A stretch of DNA of 23,676 nt from Ruminococcaceae bacterium UBA1236. Its GTDB lineage: Bacteria; Bacillota; Clostridia; Oscillospirales; Acutalibacteraceae. The DNA lies in the NCBI GenBank assembly GCA_002309055.1, contig DBWO01000006.1:1-23676 (forward strand). The letters are read 5' to 3'. The notes beneath the pieces are model-generated. The model had not been told where the DNA came from. It did no database searches and worked only from the letters and a program-made list of their open reading frames with translations. The position numbers and the translations under genes were made by a program. The number at the start of each line of letters is the position of its first letter. Position 1 is the first letter of the stretch. This document shows, in pieces, positions 16,627-23,254 of this stretch.

Positions 16627-16701
16627 AATTATTATATCCGTTTCAACCGTTTTGTCAACCGTAATTTGAACAGAGGGTTTTTTATGACCTGTTTTTGCCA
16701 T
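16603..16701 (-). CDS. Candidate 32-codon small ORF upstream of phd
   Basis: An ATG at 16699-16701 has an excellent ribosome site (GGAGGGG, 5 bases upstream) and opens 32 codons starting MAKTGHKK and ending in an Ile/Tyr-rich tail. It begins 17 bases after the stop of the metallophosphoesterase gene and ends with TAG inside the phd ribosome site. It reads straight through the phd promoter and operator. It could be a leader peptide that couples translation of readthrough transcripts to phd, a fragment of a gene cut by arrival of the toxin-antitoxin module, or chance. No homologue is recognised, and the phd promoter would not make a transcript that contains its start. Confidence 0.35.
   Translation of the reverse strand: MAKTGHKKPSVQITVDKTVETDIIIIGYIYPI
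16631..16658 (-). promoter_or_regulatory. Promoter of phd-doc
   Basis: Minus-strand consensus TTGACA (16653-16658), 16-base spacer, consensus TATAAT (16631-16636). Both boxes are perfect, so the promoter should be strong unless repressed. A TCAACCG direct repeat at 16643-16649 and 16655-16661 overlaps the -35 region. Confidence 0.8.
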
Positions 16702-16718
16702 AGCTACCCCTCCGTTTA

Positions 16719-17708
16719 TTATTTTACGTTTTCCGCCCTTACGAAATATGTTCTTATTTTATCCGGTGTGCTTTCCTCAATTTCATACACTCTGCCGCCG
16801 CGGGTTTTTTCGTTGTGGCTTGCGTGGCAGCTAAGGTATCCGTCATAGGCGAGATTAATGCCGCAGTAATCGGCTGAGCAGGTGTTCTCGTGATCGTGGC
16901 CGAAGCACATTGCTTTCACATCGCCGTTTTCAACGCAGGCCCGGAAAAGCCCGGCGTTAAGCCCCTGGCAGCTTATTTCCTCACCCATTTCTCCGGTGAA
17001 ATTGCATTCTGCGGGGTTCTTTGCCGCAAAGGCGAATTCCTGAAGCGGCACGTGCATAACCATAAGGGCCGGCACTCTTTTGCCCGCAAGCTCTTTAAGC
17101 TTGTCGGATGTTTCGGCGTAAAACCTCACCTGAGCGAAGTCAACGCCTCTCTCGCCGCTGTCAATTCCGCCTCTTTCGGGCAGGACTATGCGGGTGTCAG
17201 GGGGCAGGGAGTAACGGGTTTTGAATTCATCGTCGCCCCTGTGCGAGTCAAGGCAGTAAACGGCAAATTTTATGGCTTTACCCGTTTCATCATAAATGGG
17301 TAGAACATAATTGCCAGTGCCGGGCAGGGCTTCCGGCCCCGCTTTTGACACGCAGTGCGCGTAGCTTTCGTAAACGGGCTGCGCCTCGCTGTTAGGCACG
17401 CCGAAATTGTCATCGTGGTTGCCGTAAACGTGAGCCCAGGGGATGCCTTTTTCTTCCATGGGAGAAGTCAGCCCGTCAAGCATTTCCTTCAGCTGAGAGG
17501 TGTTCTCAATGTGAATGACACCCGGGCCCGCGATATCCCCGAGCATAAGCACGAGGTCGGGGTTTGTGCTGCCGATAAGCGAACGCAGAAAGGCGAGCGT
17601 GTGCTCCTCATCGTAGCCCGCGCCGCCGTGAATATCCGAAACACAGAGAATTCTGAATTTTCCGTTTCTGAATTTTAACTTTATTTTAGTTTTTAAAATA
17701 TCCTGCAT
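16719..17708 (-). CDS. Metallophosphoesterase (Dcr2-like)
   Basis: A 329-residue calcineurin-like phosphoesterase with a full set of motifs: SDIHGG (Asp25, His27), LGDI (Asp58), YGNHDD (Asn97, His98), MHVP (His209) and FGHDHEN (His271, His273). The long insert between the GNH motif and the second His cluster, and the C-terminal 'AYDGYLSCH' after GHDH, resemble the Dcr2-type phosphatase branch. The N-terminus lacks a signal peptide, so it should be cytosolic. The substrate is unknown. GAGGCGG gives the ribosome site, and only 9 bases separate it from azlD, so it is probably co-transcribed with the azlCD operon. Unlike the metallophosphoesterase at 14466-15905, its GNH motif is intact. Confidence 0.92.
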   Translation of the reverse strand: MQDILKTKIKLKFRNGKFRILCVSDIHGGAGYDEEHTLAFLRSLIGSTNPDLVLMLGDIAGPGVIHIENTSQLKEMLDGLTSPMEEKGIPWAHVYGNHDDNFGVPNSEAQPVYESYAHCVSKAGPEALPGTGNYVLPIYDETGKAIKFAVYCLDSHRGDDEFKTRYSLPPDTRIVLPERGGIDSGERGVDFAQVRFYAETSDKLKELAGKRVPALMVMHVPLQEFAFAAKNPAECNFTGEMGEEISCQGLNAGLFRACVENGDVKAMCFGHDHENTCSADYCGINLAYDGYLSCHASHNEKTRGGRVYEIEESTPDKIRTYFVRAENVK

Positions 17709-17717
17709 TATACCGCC

Positions 17718-18026
17718 TCATTTAATTATCAGTTCCGCTATGAATACCACAGCGCAGCAGGCTCCCGCTACCTGGATGAGGTTTGCCCCTATGAGCGAGA
17801 GAATTATGCCTGCAGCGAGTGCGAGCGCGCCCGAAATCGGGCTTTTCGTTGCCTCAATAATAGCGGGGAAGGTCATAACGGCGAGTGTCGCATACGGCAC
17901 ATAGAAAAGAAATGAGCGTATGAACCTGTTGCTGATTTCCTTTTTTATCAGCGTGAGCGGAAGCATTCTTATAAGATAGCTCACAACGCCCATGATGAGA
18001 ATGTAAATGTATATATTACCTTTCAT
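17718..18026 (-). CDS. azlD: AzlD-family branched-chain amino acid exporter subunit
   Basis: A 102-residue small membrane protein with about four hydrophobic segments (IYIYILIMGVVSYLIRMLPL at the start, then FLFYVPYATLAVMTFPAI and two more). It is the partner of AzlC. In other bacteria AzlCD exports branched-chain amino acids or their analogues and gives azaleucine resistance. The start is placed at 18026, where AGGAGGG lies about 7 bases upstream; a longer reading frame from 18062 adds a basic 12-residue stretch without a ribosome site. It overlaps the end of azlC by 11 bases, as is usual for this pair. Confidence 0.92.
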   Translation of the reverse strand: MKGNIYIYILIMGVVSYLIRMLPLTLIKKEISNRFIRSFLFYVPYATLAVMTFPAIIEATKSPISGALALAAGIILSLIGANLIQVAGACCAVVFIAELIIK

Positions 18027-18762
18027 CTTCGCCCTCCTTTTCTTTTTCTGGAGGGTTTTCATCTTTCACGGGGAAAAGCACCGCCGCGACAGCCGCGATT
18101 GCGACAGTGAGAATTATGATTCTCACGCCCGACGAGAGGTCTCTGATGTAAGGCACCTTGCCCGAGGCGTAGCTGAGGGCAAAGGAGACAAGCACAATGC
18201 CGGCGATAACTTTGCTCTTTTTGGTCGGAGGAATGATGATGGCGATAAACATGCCGAAAAGGGCGACGCTCAGCGCGCTCACCACTCTGTCGGGCAGCAC
18301 ATTGCCCGCGATAACGCCTACCGCGGTGCCCACTGCCCAGGCGGGGCCGCTCGCGAGAAACGCGGCGTAATCATAGTCGGGCACAAGGCGCCCCTGCCGG
18401 GATATATTGATGCCGAAAAGCTCGTCTGTCACGTGCGTTGCGAGCAGAAACCTGTGATAATACGGCATATCGGGCGAGAGCTTCTGGCTCAGCGCCGCGC
18501 TCATAAGCATATAGCGGCAGTTTGCAATGAGAATCATAAGCGCCATTTCAAGGTATGTGCCTCCGCTTCCGATTACCGTGAAGCCGGCGTATTCGCCTGC
18601 CGAGGCATAGGATGTGGCGCTCGCGAGAAAGGCCTGAAACCAGTTCAGCCCGCTGACCCTCGCCGTTATGCCCAGCGAAAAGGCAACGGCGAGATAGCCG
18701 AGCCCTATGGGCAGTCCGTCCCTCAGGCCCTCTCTGAATGCTTTTTTATTGCTTTCCTTCAT
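18016..18762 (-). CDS. azlC: AzlC-family branched-chain amino acid exporter subunit
   Basis: A 248-residue polytopic membrane protein. Family features are the N-terminal REGLRDGLPIGLGYLAVAFS, then ATSYASAGEYAG near 49-60 (the family's small-residue 'SAGQ(F/Y)A' region), NCRYMLMSAALS near 81-92 and THVTDELFGIN near 109-119. It pairs with AzlD to form the exporter. It starts 3 bases after the stop of the flavoprotein gene with little Shine-Dalgarno of its own, so translation is probably coupled. The C-terminal tail is strongly charged (KEKEGEDER). Substrate specificity is inferred from the family only. Confidence 0.95.
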   Translation of the reverse strand: MKESNKKAFREGLRDGLPIGLGYLAVAFSLGITARVSGLNWFQAFLASATSYASAGEYAGFTVIGSGGTYLEMALMILIANCRYMLMSAALSQKLSPDMPYYHRFLLATHVTDELFGINISRQGRLVPDYDYAAFLASGPAWAVGTAVGVIAGNVLPDRVVSALSVALFGMFIAIIIPPTKKSKVIAGIVLVSFALSYASGKVPYIRDLSSGVRIIILTVAIAAVAAVLFPVKDENPPEKEKEGEDER

Positions 18763-18765
18763 GGC

Positions 18766-19383
18766 TTATCTGATGAAATTGGTCGGCGTCCAGGGCTCTT
18801 TTTCGGGCACTCCGAAGGCCTCTCTGCCCAGAGCGATGCTCTTGATAAGGAAGGACATATTCCGTGCGAGGGTGCGTACGGTCTGCATGCCCTCTTCATC
18901 AAGCGCGGCTTCGCCCTTTTCCCTGCCGTGAACGCTGTTCCAATACTGGCTTGAGGCAACGGGCATACCGGCGATGGTGAAATACTTGTTCAGCTCGTCA
19001 AAGGTCGCGGAGCAGCCGCCTCTTCTTGCGACTGTAATGCAGGCGCCCACCTTCATCGTCTTGCTGAAATGTGTGCTGAAAAACAGGCGGTCAAGGAAGG
19101 AGATGAGGTTGCCGTTAGCGGAAGCATAATAAACCGGGCTCGCGATGATAACGCCCTGCGCCTGTTCAAATTTCGGCGCGGTTTCGTTTACAAGGTCGTC
19201 AACCGCGCACTTGCCTGTCTTTGCGCAGCTTCCGCAGGCGAGGCATCCTCTTATTGCCTGAGTACCTACGCAAACGGTTTCGGTTTCAATACCGTTTTCG
19301 GCAAATATCTTCTCCGCCTCGGCAAGAGCGAGGGATGTGTTTCCGTTTTTTCTCGGTGAGCCGTTAATCAGCAATACTTTCAT
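18766..19383 (-). CDS. Iron-sulfur flavoprotein / flavodoxin-like reductase
   Basis: A 205-residue NAD(P)H-dependent FMN reductase-like protein. The FMN phosphate loop GSPRKNGNT lies at 8-16. A compact cysteine motif follows, C-x2-C-x2-C-x5-C (Cys47, Cys50, Cys53, Cys59), the spacing of archaeal and clostridial iron-sulfur flavoproteins that bind one 4Fe-4S cluster. SPVYYASANGNL near 82-93 is the second flavin-binding loop. It likely carries electrons in anaerobic or oxygen-stress metabolism; the partner is unknown. AAAGGAAA is 9 bases upstream of the start, and the first 20 bases overlap the end of the ygjV-like gene. Confidence 0.93.
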   Translation of the reverse strand: MKVLLINGSPRKNGNTSLALAEAEKIFAENGIETETVCVGTQAIRGCLACGSCAKTGKCAVDDLVNETAPKFEQAQGVIIASPVYYASANGNLISFLDRLFFSTHFSKTMKVGACITVARRGGCSATFDELNKYFTIAGMPVASSQYWNSVHGREKGEAALDEEGMQTVRTLARNMSFLIKSIALGREAFGVPEKEPWTPTNFIR

Positions 19384-19930
19384 TTTTAGTTTTTCCTTTC
19401 ATATCAATTGTGATTATCGCAATAATGATTGTTGTTATTACAAACACCTCGTTGCAGGCGCCGGCGAATGACTTGTTCACAAGGTCATAGATTAGCCAGC
19501 TGACCGAGCCGGGCAGAGTGAGGAGGCGGATTGTGAGCGGCTTTTTCATCCACTGGCCGGCGCTCGCTATGCACGTGCCGGCTACGGGAAGAATGCCGAG
19601 AGGGCTTTCGCAGGTAATCAGCCCGAGCGCAGCCGTAAGAATGAGAAACACCGGGAGCCAGAGCTTCCGCTGTGCCCATTTGCGGCTGTCCTTGAGGAAA
19701 AACACTGCGCTTTTTGCAATCTGTACGCCGTTTATAACAGCGCCTGTCGGATTTTTAAGCAGGATGAAGTGCAGTGTCCAAAGAATGCAAAGCACAATCT
19801 GCCATTTCAGTATATTATGTCTGCTTTTTTGCGCATAGCTTATTATCGCCGTTGCCATAGCGCAAAAGCCCACCGCCTGCGCAGCGCACATCAGCGGGCT
19901 TGCAAACAGACTTAAAAAGTATTCTTTCAT
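19364..19930 (-). CDS. ygjV: YgjV-family inner membrane protein
   Basis: A 188-residue membrane protein with about five or six hydrophobic segments. It matches the YgjV family by the opening QAVGFCAMATAIISYAQKSR, WTLHFILL near 51-58 and GAVINGVQIAKSAVFF near 63-78. The PGSVSWLIYDLVNKSFAGACNEV near 137-159 echoes the N-terminal half, as expected for an internally repeated helical bundle. Its biochemical role is not known in any organism that I can name. It is the first gene of a minus-strand operon, with a strong promoter just upstream, and its end overlaps the flavoprotein start by 20 bases. Confidence 0.88.
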   Translation of the reverse strand: MKEYFLSLFASPLMCAAQAVGFCAMATAIISYAQKSRHNILKWQIVLCILWTLHFILLKNPTGAVINGVQIAKSAVFFLKDSRKWAQRKLWLPVFLILTAALGLITCESPLGILPVAGTCIASAGQWMKKPLTIRLLTLPGSVSWLIYDLVNKSFAGACNEVFVITTIIIAIITIDMKGKTKNESIAD

Positions 19931-19960
19931 CGTTTTCTCCGCCTGTGTTTGTTAAAAGAG

Positions 19961-19989
19961 ATTATATCACCTGCAAAATCAAAAATCAA
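19961..19989 (-). promoter_or_regulatory. Promoter of the ygjV-flavoprotein-azlCD operon
   Basis: Minus-strand TTGATT (19984-19989), 17-base spacer, perfect TATAAT (19961-19966) preceded by TGA, forming an extended -10 (TGnTATAAT). It is about 30 bases before the ygjV-like start and immediately downstream of the terminator of the preceding lipoprotein gene. Confidence 0.75.
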
Positions 19990-20000
19990 TCATAAGAGAG

Positions 20001-20034
20001 TAAAAGAAAAGGGCACGCCCGAAGGCGTACCCTT
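20001..20034 (-). terminator. Rho-independent terminator of the lipoprotein gene
   Basis: On the minus strand, an 11-bp stem with one U-G pair (20024-20034 with 20009-20019) is closed by a UUCG tetraloop and followed by TTTTCTTTTA. It is about 20 bases after the lipoprotein stop codon. Confidence 0.9.
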
Positions 20035-20054
20035 GAAATGATTAATTAACTCTG

Positions 20055-20957
20055 TCAGATAACAACTTTGTAGTCAACCTGAGCCTGGAGGTTCTTAAGA
20101 GTTGCGGAAATGCCAAGCTTTGCCTTTGCATTGCCGACAAAGATCTTAACGGTGTAATGCCATGTGCCGCTTACAATCTTGCCGCTCTTCTGGTTGATTT
20201 TAACGTCCTTGAGATAAGCGTCTGTGTAGGTGAGCTTAACGGTGTTTCTGCCTTCGGTGATTTCAGCGCCCATTTCATTAAGAGCGTTGTCAATGCTGCC
20301 GAGGGTACCAACGCCGCGGGCTACGGGGCCGCCGTTGTTGGGATCGCCGTCGGGACCGTCAGTCTGATCCTTGAAGTAAATGGTGATTACAACATTGCCT
20401 TTGCCGTCATCTTTTGCGGTTGCGGACTTAACGTCGGAAACCTTGATGTCTGCATGAGAGTCGGCGGGGATCCAGTCTGTGTCCTTGGAGTTCTTTTCAA
20501 GTGCGCTCTTTGCAGCGGGGGTGAGTGCGCCGAGGATAGCGCCCATGAAGCCGTCACCGGTGATGTCGCCGCTGAGATCCATTGTCTGATGGCCCTTGGG
20601 GGCGGGCTTGGTGGCCTTTCTTGCTGCGTTGTAGTATGCTACGATCTCTTCAGTGGTCTGGGGGATCTTTGCAGCTTCGGTGGTCTCGGTTTCGCTCTCG
20701 GAAGCATCGGCTGCGGAAGCGTCGGTTGCGGAAGCATCTGCTGCGGAAGCATCGGTTGCGGAGGCGTCTGCTGCTGAAGCGTCGGTTGCGCTTTCGCTTG
20801 CTTCTTCACTGACCTCTTCGCTTACTTCTTCGCTGATTTCTTCTGTTACTTCTTCTGCGGAAGTGTCTTCAGTGGTGGTCGGTTCCTTGCTGCCACCGCA
20901 AGCGGCGAATGCGAGAAGCATTGAGAGAGCAAGGAGAACTGCAAGAATTTTTTTCAT
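20055..20957 (-). CDS. Secreted lipoprotein with repetitive acidic linker
   Basis: A 300-residue protein with a clear lipoprotein signal peptide (MKKILAVLLALSMLLAFAAC, lipidated Cys20). Residues ~28-95 form a low-complexity linker: four-residue acidic repeats (EEVS/EEIS), then six copies of a five-residue Ser/Ala/Asp unit (SA[T/A]DA), then Glu/Thr. This probably projects the C-terminal domain (about 100-300) away from the membrane or through the wall. That domain opens with EEIVAYYNAARKATK, a pattern I associate with small clostridial secreted lipoproteins of unknown function, and ends in beta-strand-like stretches. GGAGG precedes the start. It is a single-gene transcript with its own promoter and terminator. 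Confidence 0.92.
   Translation of the reverse strand: MKKILAVLLALSMLLAFAACGGSKEPTTTEDTSAEEVTEEISEEVSEEVSEEASESATDASAADASATDASAADASATDASAADASESETETTEAAKIPQTTEEIVAYYNAARKATKPAPKGHQTMDLSGDITGDGFMGAILGALTPAAKSALEKNSKDTDWIPADSHADIKVSDVKSATAKDDGKGNVVITIYFKDQTDGPDGDPNNGGPVARGVGTLGSIDNALNEMGAEITEGRNTVKLTYTDAYLKDVKINQKSGKIVSGTWHYTVKIFVGNAKAKLGISATLKNLQAQVDYKVVI
20701..20790. repeat. 15-bp minisatellite, six tandem copies
   Basis: Six in-frame 15-bp units (for example GAAGCATCGGCTGCG at 20701-20715) with one to a few differences each, alternating in a 30-bp super-period that encodes Thr or Ala at one position. It lies in the linker of the lipoprotein gene and can expand or contract without a frameshift. 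Confidence 0.9.
20800..20859. repeat. 12-bp degenerate tandem repeat in the lipoprotein linker
   Basis: About five 12-bp units built around CTTCTTC, encoding the EEVS/EEIS/EEAS series directly before the Ser/Ala/Asp repeat. They are more diverged than the 15-bp units, suggesting an older expansion. Confidence 0.65.
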
Positions 20958-21034
20958 GTTTCTTCCTCCTGATGGATGAATTTGTATTCATGGCACTTCC
21001 GCATAAGGGCAGAAGCACGACAGTTTACAAAAAT

Positions 21035-21063
21035 AAAATACTACATAGCAATTTTTTTGTCAA
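21035..21063 (-). promoter_or_regulatory. Promoter of the lipoprotein gene
   Basis: Minus-strand consensus TTGACA (21058-21063), 17-base spacer, TATTTT (21035-21040). The predicted leader is about 70 bases and contains a small inverted repeat (ATGAAT at 20976-20981 with ATTCAT at 20986-20991) next to the ribosome site. Confidence 0.65.
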
Positions 21064-21102
21064 GACAGTAAAAAAAATTCACACACATTTTATAAAATTA
21101 TC

Positions 21103-21131
21103 GTGACATATTTGGCCATATATGCTATAAT
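21103..21131 (+). promoter_or_regulatory. Promoter of the xth-secA operon
   Basis: GTGACA (21103-21108, 5 of 6), 17-base spacer, perfect TATAAT (21126-21131), about 58 bases before the exonuclease start. It diverges from the lipoprotein promoter, with the two -35 boxes about 40 bases apart. Confidence 0.7.
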
Positions 21132-21189
21132 ACACGCTGAATAATTGTATGTCGCAATTATAACGCATCAAAAACCGGAGAAATATCAC

Positions 21190-21948
21190 ATGAAAAAATT
21201 CATTTCCTGGAATGTAAACGGCATCAGAGCGTGCTCGGGCAAGGGTTTTCTTGAGTCCTTCGAGTCACTTGACGCCGATATATTCTGCCTGCAGGAGACC
21301 AAGCTGCAGGCGGGGCAGATAGAGCTTGATTTGCCCGGCTATCATCAATACTGGAACTATGCCGAGAAAAAGGGATATTCGGGCACTGCCCTCTTCACAA
21401 AGGAGGAGCCCCTGAATGTAACATACGGTATCGGTATTCCAGAGCACGACTCGGAGGGCAGGGTGATAACCGCCGAGTTCGCGGATTATTATTTTATCAC
21501 CGTATATGTGCCCAATTCCCAGGACGGCCTCAGGCGCCTTGATTACCGCATGCAGTGGGAGGAAGATTTCCTCGCCTACATCAAGAAGCTCGATAAGAAA
21601 AAGCCCGTTATCTACTGCGGCGACCTGAATGTTGCTCACAAAGAGATAGACCTTAAAAACCCCTCGAGCAATCATCACAACGCCGGCTTTACCGACGAGG
21701 AGAGGGGAAAGATGACCGCCGTTTTATCGGGCGGATTTACGGACTCTTTCAGATATTTCTACCCGGACCTTGAGGGCATTTACTCATGGTGGAGCTACCG
21801 CTTTTCGGCGAGAGAGAAAAACGCGGGGTGGCGCATAGACTACTTCATCGTTTCCGACCGCATCAAGGATAAGATGAAGGACGCGAAGATTCACACGGAT
21901 ATTTTCGGCTCGGACCATTGCCCGGTCGAGCTTGATATAGACTTATAA
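21190..21948 (+). CDS. xth: Exodeoxyribonuclease III (AP endonuclease, Xth family)
   Basis: A 252-residue base-excision repair enzyme that cuts DNA 5' of abasic sites and degrades 3' ends. All family motifs are intact: WNVNGIRA (7-14), LQETK with metal-binding Glu36, VYVPN with the catalytic Tyr at about 106, GDLNVAH (Asp144, Asn146), then WWSYRFSAREKNAGWRIDYF near 200-219 and the catalytic Asp-His pair in GSDHCPV (240-246). The start is placed at 21190, where GGAG lies 9 bases upstream and the protein begins MKKFISWN as in relatives. An upstream in-frame ATG would add 15 residues without a ribosome site. It leads an operon with an uncharacterised gene and secA. Confidence 0.97.
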   Translation: MKKFISWNVNGIRACSGKGFLESFESLDADIFCLQETKLQAGQIELDLPGYHQYWNYAEKKGYSGTALFTKEEPLNVTYGIGIPEHDSEGRVITAEFADYYFITVYVPNSQDGLRRLDYRMQWEEDFLAYIKKLDKKKPVIYCGDLNVAHKEIDLKNPSSNHHNAGFTDEERGKMTAVLSGGFTDSFRYFYPDLEGIYSWWSYRFSAREKNAGWRIDYFIVSDRIKDKMKDAKIHTDIFGSDHCPVELDIDL

Positions 21949-21960
21949 GGAGGCGCGCAA

Positions 21961-23244
21961 ATGTTCAAACTCAGGATTCTCGCAATCTTACTTGCGCTCG
22001 TCACGGCATTCTGCGCCGTTGCATATATTGTTACGAGGAAGGCGGAAGAGCCTGCCCCCGTTGAGGAAGAGAAGATTTATTCCTACTCCGCTTCCGAATA
22101 CGGCGCGGCCGCTCCTTTCGCGGATGACAGCGGCAAAATCTACCTGCCCGCGGGCATAGACGGTTACTATTACACCGCGGACCTCAAAAATAACGTAAAG
22201 TTTTATCAGTACACATCGGCAGGCTTCCTTGAGGCCGCCCCCGAAACAAAGACCGCTTCGGTCAAGCTCAGCGCTTCGGGGCAGTCGATTCCCGTTAAGG
22301 TGAAATACATTTCCGTTGACGGCGTTAACACAGGCGTCGGCGTTTTCACGGCGGATATGGATTCCTCCGTCAAGTATTATGATTACGCTTTTGTTCACCT
22401 CATCAAAAAACCCGAGGGCTACGGCGGCGGCTACCTTCTTCTCGCGGACTACACAAAGGAAGATTTTTATAAGACCGGCAAAGTTTATAATGACATATTC
22501 GAGTATGATATGAAGGCGTCTTCCGTTTCACTCAAGCTCAGCCAGAATACACGCCTCATAGATTCAAACGCCACATATAAGCAGAGTTGGGATATGATGA
22601 CGGATGAGTTTGCCGCAAATATCGGCAAGCAAAAGTATTTCCTCTCATCCCGTTATTACACGGAGGAGGAGATGTGCAGGAGGACGGACGTTATGACCTA
22701 CTCCGGCGACTACCGCCCCGGCATTGCCGTTAAGGATATCATCGGCACCTGGTTTGTAGCGGATGACGCGGGCAATCACTATCTCAAGGCGGACGGCGAC
22801 GGCTTCAAGGCAGTCACAGCGAAGGAAGGCAAGAGCGCCAAAGAGATTAAGTTTGACGGCGATTATTTCAGCGATTACCTGAGAAGCGGAAACTGGCTTC
22901 TGAACAAGTCAAACGGCGAAGCGGTAAACCTGCTTACGGGTGACAGGGTTAAATTCGCCGGCGCCGATTTTACCGCGGCGGATGTTTTCAGCATCAGCCC
23001 GGACGGCAGCAAAGCGGTCATCGCCTGCTGTGCAGAGAATAACGAAAACGGCGTGCCCGTGCAGACTCTTGTTTACTGCGAGGCCGGCAATTCATCGGCG
23101 CAGACCTATTCCGAGCCCCTGCTTTTCTGCGAGGAGAGCAGCTTTATATGGCTCGATAACAATTCCGTTATGAGCGCGCGTCCTGCGGATGAAACGGGCT
23201 CGGGCGCGGCATCGGTCATTTACACATTCAACACCGCAGCGTAA
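21961..23244 (+). CDS. Membrane-anchored extracytoplasmic protein of unknown function
   Basis: A 427-residue protein I do not recognise. It has one N-terminal membrane segment or uncleaved signal (about residues 4-25, LRILAILLALVTAFCAVAYI). A predominantly beta-strand exterior follows, rich in Tyr, Gly and Asp, with repeated short patterns such as 'DGYYYTADLKNN' and 'SPDGSKAVIACC' that could belong to a beta-propeller-like fold. No lipobox or enzymatic motif was found. AAGGAGG lies upstream of the start. It is 12 bases after xth and 10 bases before secA, so it is made with both; whether it has any role in secretion cannot be judged. Confidence 0.85.
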   Translation: MFKLRILAILLALVTAFCAVAYIVTRKAEEPAPVEEEKIYSYSASEYGAAAPFADDSGKIYLPAGIDGYYYTADLKNNVKFYQYTSAGFLEAAPETKTASVKLSASGQSIPVKVKYISVDGVNTGVGVFTADMDSSVKYYDYAFVHLIKKPEGYGGGYLLLADYTKEDFYKTGKVYNDIFEYDMKASSVSLKLSQNTRLIDSNATYKQSWDMMTDEFAANIGKQKYFLSSRYYTEEEMCRRTDVMTYSGDYRPGIAVKDIIGTWFVADDAGNHYLKADGDGFKAVTAKEGKSAKEIKFDGDYFSDYLRSGNWLLNKSNGEAVNLLTGDRVKFAGADFTAADVFSISPDGSKAVIACCAENNENGVPVQTLVYCEAGNSSAQTYSEPLLFCEESSFIWLDNNSVMSARPADETGSGAASVIYTFNTAA

Positions 23245-23254
23245 GGAGAACAAA

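Noticed and set aside
18007..18954. 315-codon plus-strand ORF antisense to azlC and the flavoprotein gene
   Set aside because: His/Arg/Gly-rich composition typical of a shadow frame; the opposite strand carries clear azlD, azlC and flavoprotein genes.
20701..20790. Tandem repeat considered as a CRISPR array
   Set aside because: Units are 15 bp, contiguous without spacers and in frame inside a coding region, so this is a coding minisatellite.
20653..20979. Ala/Ser-rich repetitive plus-strand ORF over the lipoprotein linker
   Set aside because: It is the mirror of the minisatellite read on the other strand; no ribosome site or signal peptide, while the minus strand encodes a clear lipoprotein.
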